Source: Flavobacterium sp. M31R6 | Lineage (GTDB): Bacteria > Bacteroidota > Bacteroidia > Flavobacteriales > Flavobacteriaceae | Direction of reading: 5' to 3' | DNA length: 64,000 nucleotides | NCBI RefSeq assembly: GCF_013284035.1 | Contig: NZ_CP054141.1 | Coordinates: forward strand, 1,488,001 to 1,552,000 | Shown: one piece after another, positions 45,991-53,708 of the stretch | Layout: each line of letters starts with the position of its first letter | Position numbering within the stretch: the stretch's first letter is position 1 | Program-made: the position numbers and the translations under genes | Notes under the pieces: model-generated | What the model saw: the letters and a program-made list of their open reading frames with translations, nothing else | Told to the model about the DNA's origin: nothing | Database searches by the model: none

Positions 45991-46719
45991 TTAATCTTTA
46001 AACAACGTTTCGCCTTTGACTAACCAAGCAAAACCAAAACTTTCAATGGCCAAGGTTTCCATCCAGAAGGTCAATGAAAATGTTTTAAAATAGCTTGGAT
46101 GAATTATTTTAAGGGAACCTGCAAATAATGTAAGTAAAGCCAAAAGCATCAAAACACCACAAGTTCTGTAAATGCGATTTCGAATGATTTTATTTGTTCC
46201 TCTTTCGCTTGGTGATTGGTCTGATTTAGTGAACAAAAAGAAAGACATATAGGATAGGCATAAAAAAAATAATGCCGCAGATGTGTAATGAAAATAAACT
46301 CTGAAATCACTGTTTGGTAGAATCGTAACAGCATATTTTTTGGTAGTATCACCACATATTTCCGTGATATTATTTGTTGGAAATAAAACTACCAAAAGCG
46401 CAAAAATTCCAGCGAATAGGGAAATATAGAAATCAATCGGTTCTTTGCCTTTGTAAACAATCAGAAAAAAGGCCAATAGGCTTAAGATAATAACAAAAAT
46501 GCCACTCACTCGTGTATAATAATAATGGCTAACGGATTCTAGAGGATGCTGCAGCCCATTGTCAAGGTATAGGAATATAAATAAAAGTAAGGGCATCGCC
46601 ATTCCCAAAACACCAATAATTTTTCGAAGTGTCAAACTATTGGTTAGCCAAATGCTATTGTCTTCTTTGTAATCTACTTTTAAAAAAGTGTTTAAATTGG
46701 ATTGCTTAGATTTATTCAT
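45991..46719 (-). CDS. Hypothetical six-helix membrane protein
   Basis: A 242-residue protein with about six transmembrane helices (starting near residues 32, 70, 95, 142, 187 and 218) and a cytoplasmic N-terminus. Recognisable features are HPLESVSHYYYTRVSG in the first loop and a FHYTSAALFFLCL helix with a His. It resembles DUF998/Frag1-like membrane proteins only in layout. Function is unknown. It lies 61 bp downstream of the Rrf2 regulator gene on the same strand. Confidence 0.6.
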   Translation of the reverse strand: MNKSKQSNLNTFLKVDYKEDNSIWLTNSLTLRKIIGVLGMAMPLLLFIFLYLDNGLQHPLESVSHYYYTRVSGIFVIILSLLAFFLIVYKGKEPIDFYISLFAGIFALLVVLFPTNNITEICGDTTKKYAVTILPNSDFRVYFHYTSAALFFLCLSYMSFFLFTKSDQSPSERGTNKIIRNRIYRTCGVLMLLALLTLFAGSLKIIHPSYFKTFSLTFWMETLAIESFGFAWLVKGETLFKD

Positions 46720-46780
46720 GATAAATTGGTTTAAGTTCAGTTACTTAAAAAATATCATGTAAATATAAGATTACTTTTTA

Positions 46781-47215
46781 TTAGTATCGCAAAAAAGTAT
46801 CTCCGGTCTTAATTCCTAAAGCTAATTCCTCCAGATTCGTATTTTCGAGCATAAAAGCTAATTCGTTTCGAATAGATTTGAATTTCTCATGCATCGGGCA
46901 CGGATGGTCTTCGGAGCAATGTGTCAGACCTAGACCACAACCCGTAAAAACGCGGTCGCCTTCCAGGGCATTTACTATTTGAGCCAGTTTGATCTCTTTC
47001 ATCGTCTCTCGAGGAATTTCGAAACCGCCTCCAACTCCCTTTATGGAATTGATAATGTTGTCTTTTGATAAAATTTGAAGAATTTTGGCCGTAAAAGCTT
47101 CAGGTGAATCTATTTTTTTGGCAATGTCTTTGAGTCCAACTCTTTTGTTCTGATAAGATTCTGAAGCTATGAAAATCGTGGCTCGAATGCCGTATTCGCA
47201 GGTTTTGGAAAACAT
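46781..47215 (-). CDS. Rrf2-family transcription regulator (NsrR/IscR-like, Fe-S sensing)
   Basis: A 144-residue winged-helix protein. FSKTCEYGIRATIFIA starts the domain, DIAKKIDSPEAFTAKILQIL is the helix-turn-helix, and SIKGVGGGFEIPR is the wing. Three Cys (C93, C100, C106) in TGCGLGLTHCSEDHPCPMHEK match the cluster-binding loop of NsrR/IscR proteins. NsrR senses NO through this cluster and represses NO-detoxification and denitrification genes. Here the regulator lies beside ric and the nor/nir genes, and a shared palindrome precedes those operons, so it is the best candidate regulator. IscR-type control is the alternative, but no isc/suf genes are in the window. Confidence 0.85.
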   Translation of the reverse strand: MFSKTCEYGIRATIFIASESYQNKRVGLKDIAKKIDSPEAFTAKILQILSKDNIINSIKGVGGGFEIPRETMKEIKLAQIVNALEGDRVFTGCGLGLTHCSEDHPCPMHEKFKSIRNELAFMLENTNLEELALGIKTGDTFLRY

Positions 47216-47228
47216 AATCGGTTTTTTA

Positions 47229-47236
47229 CAAATTTA
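47229..47236 (-). promoter_or_regulatory. -7 box of the Rrf2 gene
   Basis: TAAATTTG on the minus strand matches TAnnTTTG and lies 13 bp upstream of the start codon. No copy of the denitrification palindrome was seen here, so autoregulation is not evident. Confidence 0.45.
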
Positions 47237-47308
47237 AGAAATAAGTTTTATTCCCCATAGTAATAAGGGGAAAGGTTTAGGTGTTTTTTAATCAAAATTT
47301 TCATTTTT

Positions 47309-47415
47309 TGGGCGTGCCCCTCCGTAAAAACTACGGGTCGGGTTTTACGTTCACGCTTTTTTTTATCCCGCAAAAAAGCGTGATAAAAAAAGAGCTCCAC
47401 TGCAACCCCTCACGC
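47309..47415 (+). repeat. Dispersed structured repeat, family A, copy 6 (variant)
   Basis: It starts GGGCGTGCCCC and ends CCCTCACGC, with a CCGTA-AAAAC-TACGG stem and GGTCGGG. A T-rich hairpin (TTTTTTTATC...GATAAAAAAA) and AGAGCTCCACTGCAA follow, shared with copy 2 at 12831. Confidence 0.78.
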
Positions 47416-47463
47416 AAGCAACTGCTGAAAACGAATTGCCGTTAACTTATGAACTTTAGGATA

Positions 47464-47913
47464 TTAAAATCCACCAAAACGCACAAAAGACCCAACAATA
47501 AGCATCAAAACACCAATAAAGGTGACAGATATAATATGAAAAGTCATTTCGGGCAATTTATCGGGATTGTTTTTTAGTTTTGGTAATACTCGAAATTGTG
47601 CGCTCAATGCAAAAAGCACGGTCAGCAAAAGCAAAAGCAATTTTGTGGAAACCACTTTTTCGATTGGTGCAGCAAAATGAAACCAATATTCAATGCTTAC
47701 GCCATATTTATAAGCCATCATAATTCCGGTGACCACCAACAAAATCAAAGCTGTCATTCCCACCGGTTCGTATTTTCGTTCATAGTCGAGGATTATATTT
47801 TGATTTTTGTCCTTCAGGGCTTGAGGCAAATGACTAAATACGAGTAATAAATGACCGCCTACCCAAATACTCGCGCACAAAAGATGAATAATTAACAATA
47901 AATGATGGCTCAT
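47464..47913 (-). CDS. CopD-like copper-resistance family membrane protein
   Basis: A 149-residue protein with four transmembrane helices. LIIHLLCASIWVGGHLLLVFSH at about residues 7-28 has the His and Trp-Val-Gly-Gly-His pattern of the CopD/YcnJ membrane domain, and FRVLPKLKNNPDKLP is the polar linker. CopD-like proteins move copper across the inner membrane or carry haem. It lies on the same strand as the anaerobic operon but about 200 bp downstream of its last gene, across a foldback repeat. Confidence 0.75.
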   Translation of the reverse strand: MSHHLLLIIHLLCASIWVGGHLLLVFSHLPQALKDKNQNIILDYERKYEPVGMTALILLVVTGIMMAYKYGVSIEYWFHFAAPIEKVVSTKLLLLLLTVLFALSAQFRVLPKLKNNPDKLPEMTFHIISVTFIGVLMLIVGSFVRFGGF

Positions 47914-47940
47914 ATAATTTTTGATTTAAGTTTAGGGGTT

Positions 47941-48118
47941 AATTTTTAAACATATAAGTCATATAAGTTTTTTTAGTTGAATGAAATAAGTTAAATCAAA
48001 GTTCATTTAAGTATGCTCAAAATAGGCTTTTATGGACTGTTTTTAGCTTATTTTTTACTTTTCAGGTTCTAATTTAAATGCTTTTTTAAAACTTATATGA
48101 CTTATATGTTTGAAAATT
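47941..48118. repeat. Foldback element with CATATAAGTCATATAAGTTT arms
   Basis: CATATAAGTCATATAAGTTT (47951-47970) and its exact complement AAACTTATATGACTTATATG (48089-48108) form a 20-bp perfect inverted repeat that extends to about 28 bp with one mismatch. The right arm overlaps the stop codon of the upstream minus-strand gene. Related arms occur at 45889-45953 and 58421-58483. Confidence 0.8.
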
Positions 48119-49325
48119 AAGGTTGTTTATTTTTAAATGAAATTCCGATTGTCAGCATCAAAAGGCCTGCGGGTAAAAAGATACTTGACAAAAACAAATT
48201 TTGATAATAATTGGGGAATGCTCCACTTTGCAGAAATAACCAAGTGCCTTGTAGAAATAAAAGAATTTCGGTTGCTACAAAACCCAATAGGAAAATCTTG
48301 ATACCCCATTTTTGAAGGGTATTTTCCGAGTTCAAAAAGCCATTTTGAAACGCAAATCCAAACAGAAAACCAGTTATAATTCCTAGCATCGTCAAGTGGA
48401 TGTATCCAATTACAAAATTCCGAATTTCATGGGATACCTGTGCCAACTCAGGAACCAAAACAACCAATTGAATGATAATTTTTAAGGCTAATGAACATAA
48501 AGCAAATCGGTATACCGTTTTTTCTAAAGGGGAGAGTGGAGCAAAGAAATCTTGGAAATGAGGTTGGATGAGTAGGACAAAAAGAATAAATGAAATTAAT
48601 TGTATTGTGACTCCTATGGCATTTATCCAATAAAAAATAGGATTAGAAAGAGACCAACTCACAGGCAAAGCCAACGTTAACACCGTTGCTGTAACAAATA
48701 AATTATAGAACTCGCGGAATTTTTTCTCTTCAATATTTATTTTTGATTGTTTGAAAAACAAAGCCAAAACCGCAAACATGAACCATCCATTAAATTGAAA
48801 ATGAAGGAAAAACTGAATAGCAATTTGATAAAAGGCACTTGCTTTTCCCATAATCCCAACAGCAGGACCTAAACACCAAACTCCCAATGTGGAGAAAATC
48901 ATAAAAAACAAAGCGGTTCGCAACATTCTTTTTTCTGGAAAAGTGGCAGGTTTAGCATCTTTCCAAATCAAATAACAGAAATAATAACTGCAAAAAATAT
49001 GCAATGTAGAAAAGAGGATGGATGCAAAAGCGTATCCCTGTGCCGGGAAATCAATCATCATTCCCACGACGGCGAGTTCCGTTACCCAAAATAATCGGTT
49101 GTAAATGGGTTTTTGTTGCGCTTCTTTTGGAACAAAAAAATGAAATATCAAACAGTACAGCATCAAATACACCCAGCCTAACATCGCAACATGCGAATGT
49201 CCATGCATCAAAAACTGAAAATTAACGCCTTCGATAGGTGCAACATACATCCATCGAAGCAATAATCCCATTAGCGAAGCAATAAAAAAATTAATAAAAC
49301 ATACTAAAATCCAACTCTTTCTCAT
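48117..49325 (-). CDS. Polytopic membrane protein, distantly haem-copper oxidase subunit I/NnrS-like
   Basis: A 402-residue protein with about 12 transmembrane helices. Several conserved-looking His sit inside helices, as in FLMHGHSHVAMLGWVYLMLY near residues 38-57, FLHFQFNGWFMFAVLALF near 175-192 and VIGYIHLTMLGIITGFLFG near 300-318. This resembles the His pattern of the haem-copper oxidase/NnrS-like superfamily. NnrS proteins protect against NO stress in denitrifiers. Identity is uncertain. The gene starts 2 nt after nrdG ends, so it belongs to the ric-nrdD-nrdG transcript. Confidence 0.6.
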   Translation of the reverse strand: MRKSWILVCFINFFIASLMGLLLRWMYVAPIEGVNFQFLMHGHSHVAMLGWVYLMLYCLIFHFFVPKEAQQKPIYNRLFWVTELAVVGMMIDFPAQGYAFASILFSTLHIFCSYYFCYLIWKDAKPATFPEKRMLRTALFFMIFSTLGVWCLGPAVGIMGKASAFYQIAIQFFLHFQFNGWFMFAVLALFFKQSKINIEEKKFREFYNLFVTATVLTLALPVSWSLSNPIFYWINAIGVTIQLISFILFVLLIQPHFQDFFAPLSPLEKTVYRFALCSLALKIIIQLVVLVPELAQVSHEIRNFVIGYIHLTMLGIITGFLFGFAFQNGFLNSENTLQKWGIKIFLLGFVATEILLFLQGTWLFLQSGAFPNYYQNLFLSSIFLPAGLLMLTIGISFKNKQP

Positions 49326-49327
49326 AA

Positions 49328-50044
49328 TTATCCTCTAAAATGCACTTTAATTTTTTCTGTTGAAAGCTTTTCTTTTTCTAAGTCCTTGAACGAATGTCCG
49401 AGTTTCTCAATGGTCGGCGCTCCATTCACAAAATGTTGGATATAATAATTTCCGATATATCCTGTTTTTTCCAAATAGGAAATCATCTCTTGAATGTCAT
49501 TTTTGACTAACAATTCGGAATGCACGGTTGTTCGTACTTCAAATGGAATTCCGCTTTGAAGTAATAAAAGTAATGACTTTTCGAAGGGAATAAAAAGTTT
49601 GGATTGTGTTATCTTTTCGAAATTTACAGGCATTGCCTTAAAATCAAGCGCCACATAGTCGATAAGTTCTTTTATGATAAGCTCTTTTAGGACTTTGGGT
49701 TGTGAACCATTGGTGTCAATTTTGACCAAAAAGTCCATTTTTTTGACTTCGTTGATAAATGAAATACTCTTTTTATGCAACAAACATTCACCTCCGCTAA
49801 AAACGACAGCATCTAGCAACTTTTTTCTGCTTTTCAGGAAATCTAGCGCTTTTTCAAACGAGATGGTTCCTTTCCCAAAAACAATTTCGGGATTGTAGCA
49901 ATAAAGACACCGCATATTACAGCCTGCAAACCAAAGTATACAAGCTGATTTATGTGGGTAATCCAATAATGTAAAAGGGGTTAAGCTATAAATAGGCTTA
50001 GCAACACTTTCCTTCTGTAAAATGAGTTCGTTGTCTGTGTTCAC
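49328..50044 (-). CDS. nrdG: Anaerobic ribonucleotide reductase activating enzyme
   Basis: A 238-residue radical SAM protein. The cluster motif CNMRCLYC lies in WFAGCNMRCLYCYNPEIVFG near residues 39-58, preceded by the TPFTLLDYPHKSACILW segment. VFSGGECLLHKKS near 99 contacts SAM. It generates the glycyl radical of class III ribonucleotide reductase. Here the target Gly is on the separate 55-residue polypeptide whose gene overlaps the nrdG start by 47 bp, favouring coupled translation. Confidence 0.92.
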   Translation of the reverse strand: MNTDNELILQKESVAKPIYSLTPFTLLDYPHKSACILWFAGCNMRCLYCYNPEIVFGKGTISFEKALDFLKSRKKLLDAVVFSGGECLLHKKSISFINEVKKMDFLVKIDTNGSQPKVLKELIIKELIDYVALDFKAMPVNFEKITQSKLFIPFEKSLLLLLQSGIPFEVRTTVHSELLVKNDIQEMISYLEKTGYIGNYYIQHFVNGAPTIEKLGHSFKDLEKEKLSTEKIKVHFRG

Positions 50045-50165
50045 CTTTTTTTCCTATGTTAAAACTTTCTACGGGTCTGTGGTAGCCCATTACTCGTGTG
50101 TACACCAAACACTTGGTGCGTAATTCTTGATTTTGTTCTAGAATCTGGTTTGTTGTTAGTTTCAT
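49998..50165 (-). CDS. Separate glycyl-radical C-terminal piece of NrdD
   Basis: A 55-residue ORF starting at ATG 50165. After MKLTTNQILEQNQELR it contains KCLVYTRVMGYHRPVESF, then NIGKKGEHRQRTHF. In single-chain NrdD proteins the same pattern, RVxGYxRPVxxxNxGKxxE near the end, holds the radical Gly; here it would be Gly27. The large subunit encoded upstream (50408-52513) ends after its zinc-type Cys motif and lacks this part. The two pieces are 242 bp apart with stop and start codons of their own. The small ORF is intact and well conserved at the key positions, so it looks functional rather than decayed. Confidence 0.82.
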   Translation of the reverse strand: MKLTTNQILEQNQELRTKCLVYTRVMGYHRPVESFNIGKKGEHRQRTHFTEGKCC

Positions 50166-50202
50166 TTTTTTATGGTTGTTTAAGGGATTAAAATGTTTAT
50201 AA

Positions 50203-50405
50203 GTTTAAATGTTTAAGATGGTTTAGAAGTATAAAATTGAATTTGTTTGATGTTCCTGCAAGGTCTTTTACTTGACCTTGTAGGTGTCTTTTTATTGGCA
50301 TTTATACCTACAAGGTTTCGGAAAAAACCTTGCAGGATATCCAATCAATAACGAATTGTTGAACTCTTGGTTTAAACAACTTTAAACCATATTAAACATT
50401 TAAAC
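50203..50405. repeat. Nested inverted repeats between the two nrdD pieces (includes family C, copy 2)
   Basis: The outer arms GTTTAAATGTTTAAGATGGT (from 50203) and its partner ending at 50405 match over 22 bp with one mismatch. Inside, 50255-50336 is a second copy of the CCTGCAAGG family C element found at 8003. The structure fills the gap between the large NrdD gene and its C-terminal piece. Confidence 0.75.
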
Positions 50406-50407
50406 TT

Positions 50408-52513
50408 TTAAACCTTTTGGAATTTCGCTTTTTCCTCAATTATAATTTCATCACATTTTGGGCAATACTCGTGTTCTCCGTTTAAATAGCCGTGTACTGG
50501 ACACACGCTAAACACTGGCGTTACTGTAATATAAGGCAATCTGAAATTCGTAATCACTTTTTTGACAAACTGTTTGCAGGCTTCCGGTGAGCTTATTTTT
50601 TCGCTCATGTACAGGTGGAGAACCGTTCCGCCAGTGTATTTGCATTGCAATTGATCTTGTAGCATCAAAGCTTCGAATGGATCTTGTGTAAAATCTACTG
50701 GAATTTGAGAACTGTTTGTGTAATAAATATTTTCTTGCTGTCCCGCCTGAATAATGTCGGCATACCGTTTTTTGTCTTCTTTAGCAAAACGATAAGTAGT
50801 TCCTTCGGCAGGAGTGGCTTCGAGATTGTATAGATTTCCGGTTTCTTCTTGGAATTCTTTCATTCGATTACGGATATGGTCCAGAATTCCAGAGGCAAAT
50901 TCAATACCGGTTTCGGAGGTTACAGTATCTTCACTATTGGTAAAATTCTCAATCATTTCATTCATTCCGTTCACTCCAATAGTCGAAAAGTGGTTTCTGA
51001 AATGTTGCAAATAACGTTTGGTGTACGGATACAATCCTCGGTCATACATCTCCTGAATAAACACCCTTTTTTTCTCCAAAGTTGATTTGGCGATATATAA
51101 AAGTGAATCCAATTGGGTATACAACTTTTCTTTATTTCCTTTGTTCAAATAACCCAAACGCGCCATGTTGATGGTCACCACGCCAATGCTTCCTGTCATC
51201 TCGGCACTTCCAAAAAGACCATTTCCACGTTTCAGCAATTCACGTAAATCAAGTTGTAGACGACAGCACATAGAGCGAACTGCATTTGGTTTGTATGCAT
51301 TCTCATTTTCAATCTGATTACCATTTTCATCCAAAATATATTGGCTTCCTATGAAATTTTGAAAATAGGAAGAACCGATTTTGGCTGTATTTTCAAAAAG
51401 TAAATCGGTGTTTTCTCCATCCCAATCAAATGCTTCGGTGATATTCACCGTTGGAATTGGAAAGGTAAACGGTTGTCCATTGGCATCGCCTTCGGTCATA
51501 ACCGTATAATAGGCTTTGTTAATGAGGTTCATTTCTTTTTGGAAATGTTCGTAACGTAAATCCGTTACTTTGGATACTCCTCTTCTTTTGGCTCTCACCA
51601 ATAAATCTGAAGTAATGTTATTTTCAAAAATATGATGATCATTTTTTGTCGGAATCTGTGTTTTTAAATCATCTGGAACAATCCAATCCAAAGTGATGTT
51701 GGTAAAAGGAGATTGTCCCCAGCGTGCAGGAACATTGAGGTTGTAAACAAAACCTCTAACGGCTTTTAAAACGTCATCAAAACCTAAATTATCTTTGAAA
51801 ACATATGGAGCAAGATAAGTGTCAAAAGAACTGAAGGCTTGAGCTCCTGCCCATTCGCTTTGCAAAATTCCAAGGAAATTAGCCATTTGCCCCAAAGCTT
51901 CTCTAAAATGGGATGGGGGTCTGCTTTCTACACGACCTCTCACACCATTGAAACCTTCATTAAGCAACACACGTAAACTCCAACCCGCACAATAACCGGT
52001 AAGGCAATCCAAATCATGAATGTGGAGGTCACCATTGCGGTGTGCATAACCTTCTTCTTTGGTATAGACTTTATCCAACCAGTAATTGGCTATAATTTTT
52101 CCCGCCACATTGTTAACCAATCCTGCATTAGAATAAGAGGTATTAGCATTGGCATTTATGCGCCAATCGGTTTGTTCAACATATTCCTGAATGGTTTGCG
52201 TACTATCTACATAAGTGGTGTCATCATTCAATCCTTGCACATGTTCGCGCTGTAATTTTCGGGTGTGTCGAAACAACATGAAAGAACGCATTACATCGAA
52301 GTAATTTTTCTCGTATAATTTCTTTTCAATTAAGTCCTGAATTTCTTCGACAGCCCATACTTCCTCATTTTCGAGCTGGATGATGATGCTTTCAAAAACA
52401 CTTTCATCAACAACTATAGAGACACTCTTGAAGCTTTTTTCAATCGCATCTTTGATTTTATAACTTTCAAATGGTTTGTATTTTCCATTTCTTTTGATGA
52501 CATAATTTCCCAT
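50408..52513 (-). CDS. nrdD: Class III anaerobic ribonucleoside-triphosphate reductase, large piece
   Basis: A 701-residue NrdD (EC 1.1.98.6) that reduces NTPs to dNTPs without oxygen. The N-terminal ATP-cone regulatory domain (YVIKRNGKYKPFESYKI) covers about residues 1-95. The barrel has GDLHIHDLDCLTGYCAGW near 160-178, GIGG-like and RSMCCRLQLDLREL near 415, and ends ITVTPVFSVCPVHGYLNGEHEYCPKCDE with zinc-ligand Cys near 670-690. It stops a few residues later, without the glycyl-radical segment expected at the C-terminus. That segment is in the 55-residue ORF at 49998-50165. It follows ric with 31 nt between. Confidence 0.93.
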   Translation of the reverse strand: MGNYVIKRNGKYKPFESYKIKDAIEKSFKSVSIVVDESVFESIIIQLENEEVWAVEEIQDLIEKKLYEKNYFDVMRSFMLFRHTRKLQREHVQGLNDDTTYVDSTQTIQEYVEQTDWRINANANTSYSNAGLVNNVAGKIIANYWLDKVYTKEEGYAHRNGDLHIHDLDCLTGYCAGWSLRVLLNEGFNGVRGRVESRPPSHFREALGQMANFLGILQSEWAGAQAFSSFDTYLAPYVFKDNLGFDDVLKAVRGFVYNLNVPARWGQSPFTNITLDWIVPDDLKTQIPTKNDHHIFENNITSDLLVRAKRRGVSKVTDLRYEHFQKEMNLINKAYYTVMTEGDANGQPFTFPIPTVNITEAFDWDGENTDLLFENTAKIGSSYFQNFIGSQYILDENGNQIENENAYKPNAVRSMCCRLQLDLRELLKRGNGLFGSAEMTGSIGVVTINMARLGYLNKGNKEKLYTQLDSLLYIAKSTLEKKRVFIQEMYDRGLYPYTKRYLQHFRNHFSTIGVNGMNEMIENFTNSEDTVTSETGIEFASGILDHIRNRMKEFQEETGNLYNLEATPAEGTTYRFAKEDKKRYADIIQAGQQENIYYTNSSQIPVDFTQDPFEALMLQDQLQCKYTGGTVLHLYMSEKISSPEACKQFVKKVITNFRLPYITVTPVFSVCPVHGYLNGEHEYCPKCDEIIIEEKAKFQKV

Positions 52514-52544
52514 AGTTGTTGGTTTTTAGTGTTTGACATTGGTT

Positions 52545-53276
52545 TTATGATTGTGCCGAAAAATCTTTTTCGAGCTTGGTTGCTTTTGGGAATAAAATAT
52601 TATTTTCCAAATGGATGTGTTTGTGTAAATCGGCCTCAAATTCCTGTAGCATGGCAAACGTTACTTTATAAGTGTTGCATCCATCTGCAGGCGGTGTGTA
52701 ATTATTGCTTAATGCTGCTATTCTTCTAAAACGTTCCCCTTCGGCATCGTGTTCGTGCATCATCATGGAGATTGGGTTTTCAACTGTTCCAAAATGAGGC
52801 TGCTCAATCAATTGATCCGAAATAGTAGCATGAACCATTTTTTTGATAAAAGGGAACAAAATCAGCTCTTCTTTTTTCATGTGCTGTGCCAATTCTCCAG
52901 CACATCCTTTAAATAGTTCATTTATTTCAAGTAACTCCGGATGATTGGCTCCATGCACTCTGCTTAATTTGTCCAAAAATTGAAGCAGTGTTGGTGTTTT
53001 TTCTGAAACATAACGGTGATGCGTTTTTTCTATATAATCGGCTAATAAATCAATCGGCCATGAATTGAAATCGATTCCAGAATCACTTTTTGACGATAAA
53101 ACGGTTTCAATTTCCTGTAATAAATCTTCAGGATTAACTGATTTTTTCTCACATGCTTCTTCAATGCTTCTGTTACCATTGCAACAAAAATCGATGCCAT
53201 ATTTTGAAAATAAAGCTGCTGTTCTAAAGTCTTTTGCTACATATTCACCTATTGTAATTTTTTCTAAAGTTTCCAT
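52545..53276 (-). CDS. ric: Iron-sulfur cluster repair di-iron protein Ric (YtfE/ScdA)
   Basis: A 243-residue protein. The N-terminal ScdA_N domain covers about residues 1-65 (TIGEYVAKDFRTAALFSKYGIDFCCNGNRSI in pieces), and the hemerythrin-like domain has the His/Glu di-iron ligands in KTHHRYVSEK near 89, HGANHPEL near 112, HMKKEELILFPF near 135, MHEHDAEGE near 175 and LHKHIHLENNILFPKA near 216. It repairs clusters damaged by NO or peroxide. It heads the anaerobic operon ric-nrdD-nrdG and has an operator in its promoter. Confidence 0.93.
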   Translation of the reverse strand: METLEKITIGEYVAKDFRTAALFSKYGIDFCCNGNRSIEEACEKKSVNPEDLLQEIETVLSSKSDSGIDFNSWPIDLLADYIEKTHHRYVSEKTPTLLQFLDKLSRVHGANHPELLEINELFKGCAGELAQHMKKEELILFPFIKKMVHATISDQLIEQPHFGTVENPISMMMHEHDAEGERFRRIAALSNNYTPPADGCNTYKVTFAMLQEFEADLHKHIHLENNILFPKATKLEKDFSAQS

Positions 53277-53308
53277 AGTCTTTGTTTTTATAATTAAAAT
53301 TTAGAATA

Positions 53309-53316
53309 CAAAAATA
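53309..53316 (-). promoter_or_regulatory. -7 box of the ric operon
   Basis: TATTTTTG on the minus strand matches TAnnTTTG, 33 bp upstream of the ric start codon. The palindrome at 53331-53350 is centred about 25 bp further upstream, over the expected -33 region. Confidence 0.55.
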
Positions 53317-53330
53317 GGTAGTATTTTAAT

Positions 53331-53350
53331 AAAAGACAAATTTATCTTTA
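53331..53350. promoter_or_regulatory. Operator upstream of ric (AAAGACAAATTTATCTTT)
   Basis: An 18-bp palindrome with one mismatched pair (AAAGAC versus AAAGAT half-sites) around a central AAATTT, flanked by A/T. It shares its core with the sites at 12239, 30908, 53610, 53646 and 60995 and overlaps the -33 region of the ric promoter. Confidence 0.65.
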
Positions 53351-53609
53351 ATTAAATATATTATTTTTTATTTCGTTTAAATAATTGAAAAAGAAATGAA
53401 TGAGATTTAGGTATCTTCTTTTTTTGACTTTATAATTTTACGACTAATTGAAAAATTGGAACATGATTTTTATCATATTTTGATAAGGACTTAAGAACAT
53501 TTTGCTGTTGAAAACTTATCTAATTGAAAATTTTGTTCGCCATTATATATATTATGGTGTAAAATAAATATGTAGAAAAAAAATAAAAATAAATGAGAAT
53601 TATTATAAT

Positions 53610-53666
53610 AAAAGACAAAAATATCCTTTATATTTGCATTTAAATAAAAGACAAATTTATCCTTTA
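53610..53666 (+). promoter_or_regulatory. norC promoter with two flanking operator copies
   Basis: A perfect -7 box TATATTTG (53629-53636) is bracketed by two copies of the same 21-bp sequence type. Site 1 (53610-53630) starts AAAAGACAAAAATATCC just upstream, and site 2 (53646-53666) starts AAAAGACAAATTTATCC just downstream, over the start of transcription. The leader to the ATG at 53709 is about 65 nt. Such a pair would allow tight repression of the nor operon. The remaining part of the 432-bp ric-norC gap is AT-rich without a gene. Confidence 0.7.
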
Positions 53667-53708
53667 TTAAAAAATCAAATTTTTACTAACTAAAAAAAAC
53701 AGATTATT

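Noticed and set aside
50203..50405. Insertion sequence splitting nrdD
   Set aside because: There is no transposase or target duplication. Both nrdD pieces have proper start and stop codons, so this is not a simple recent disruption.
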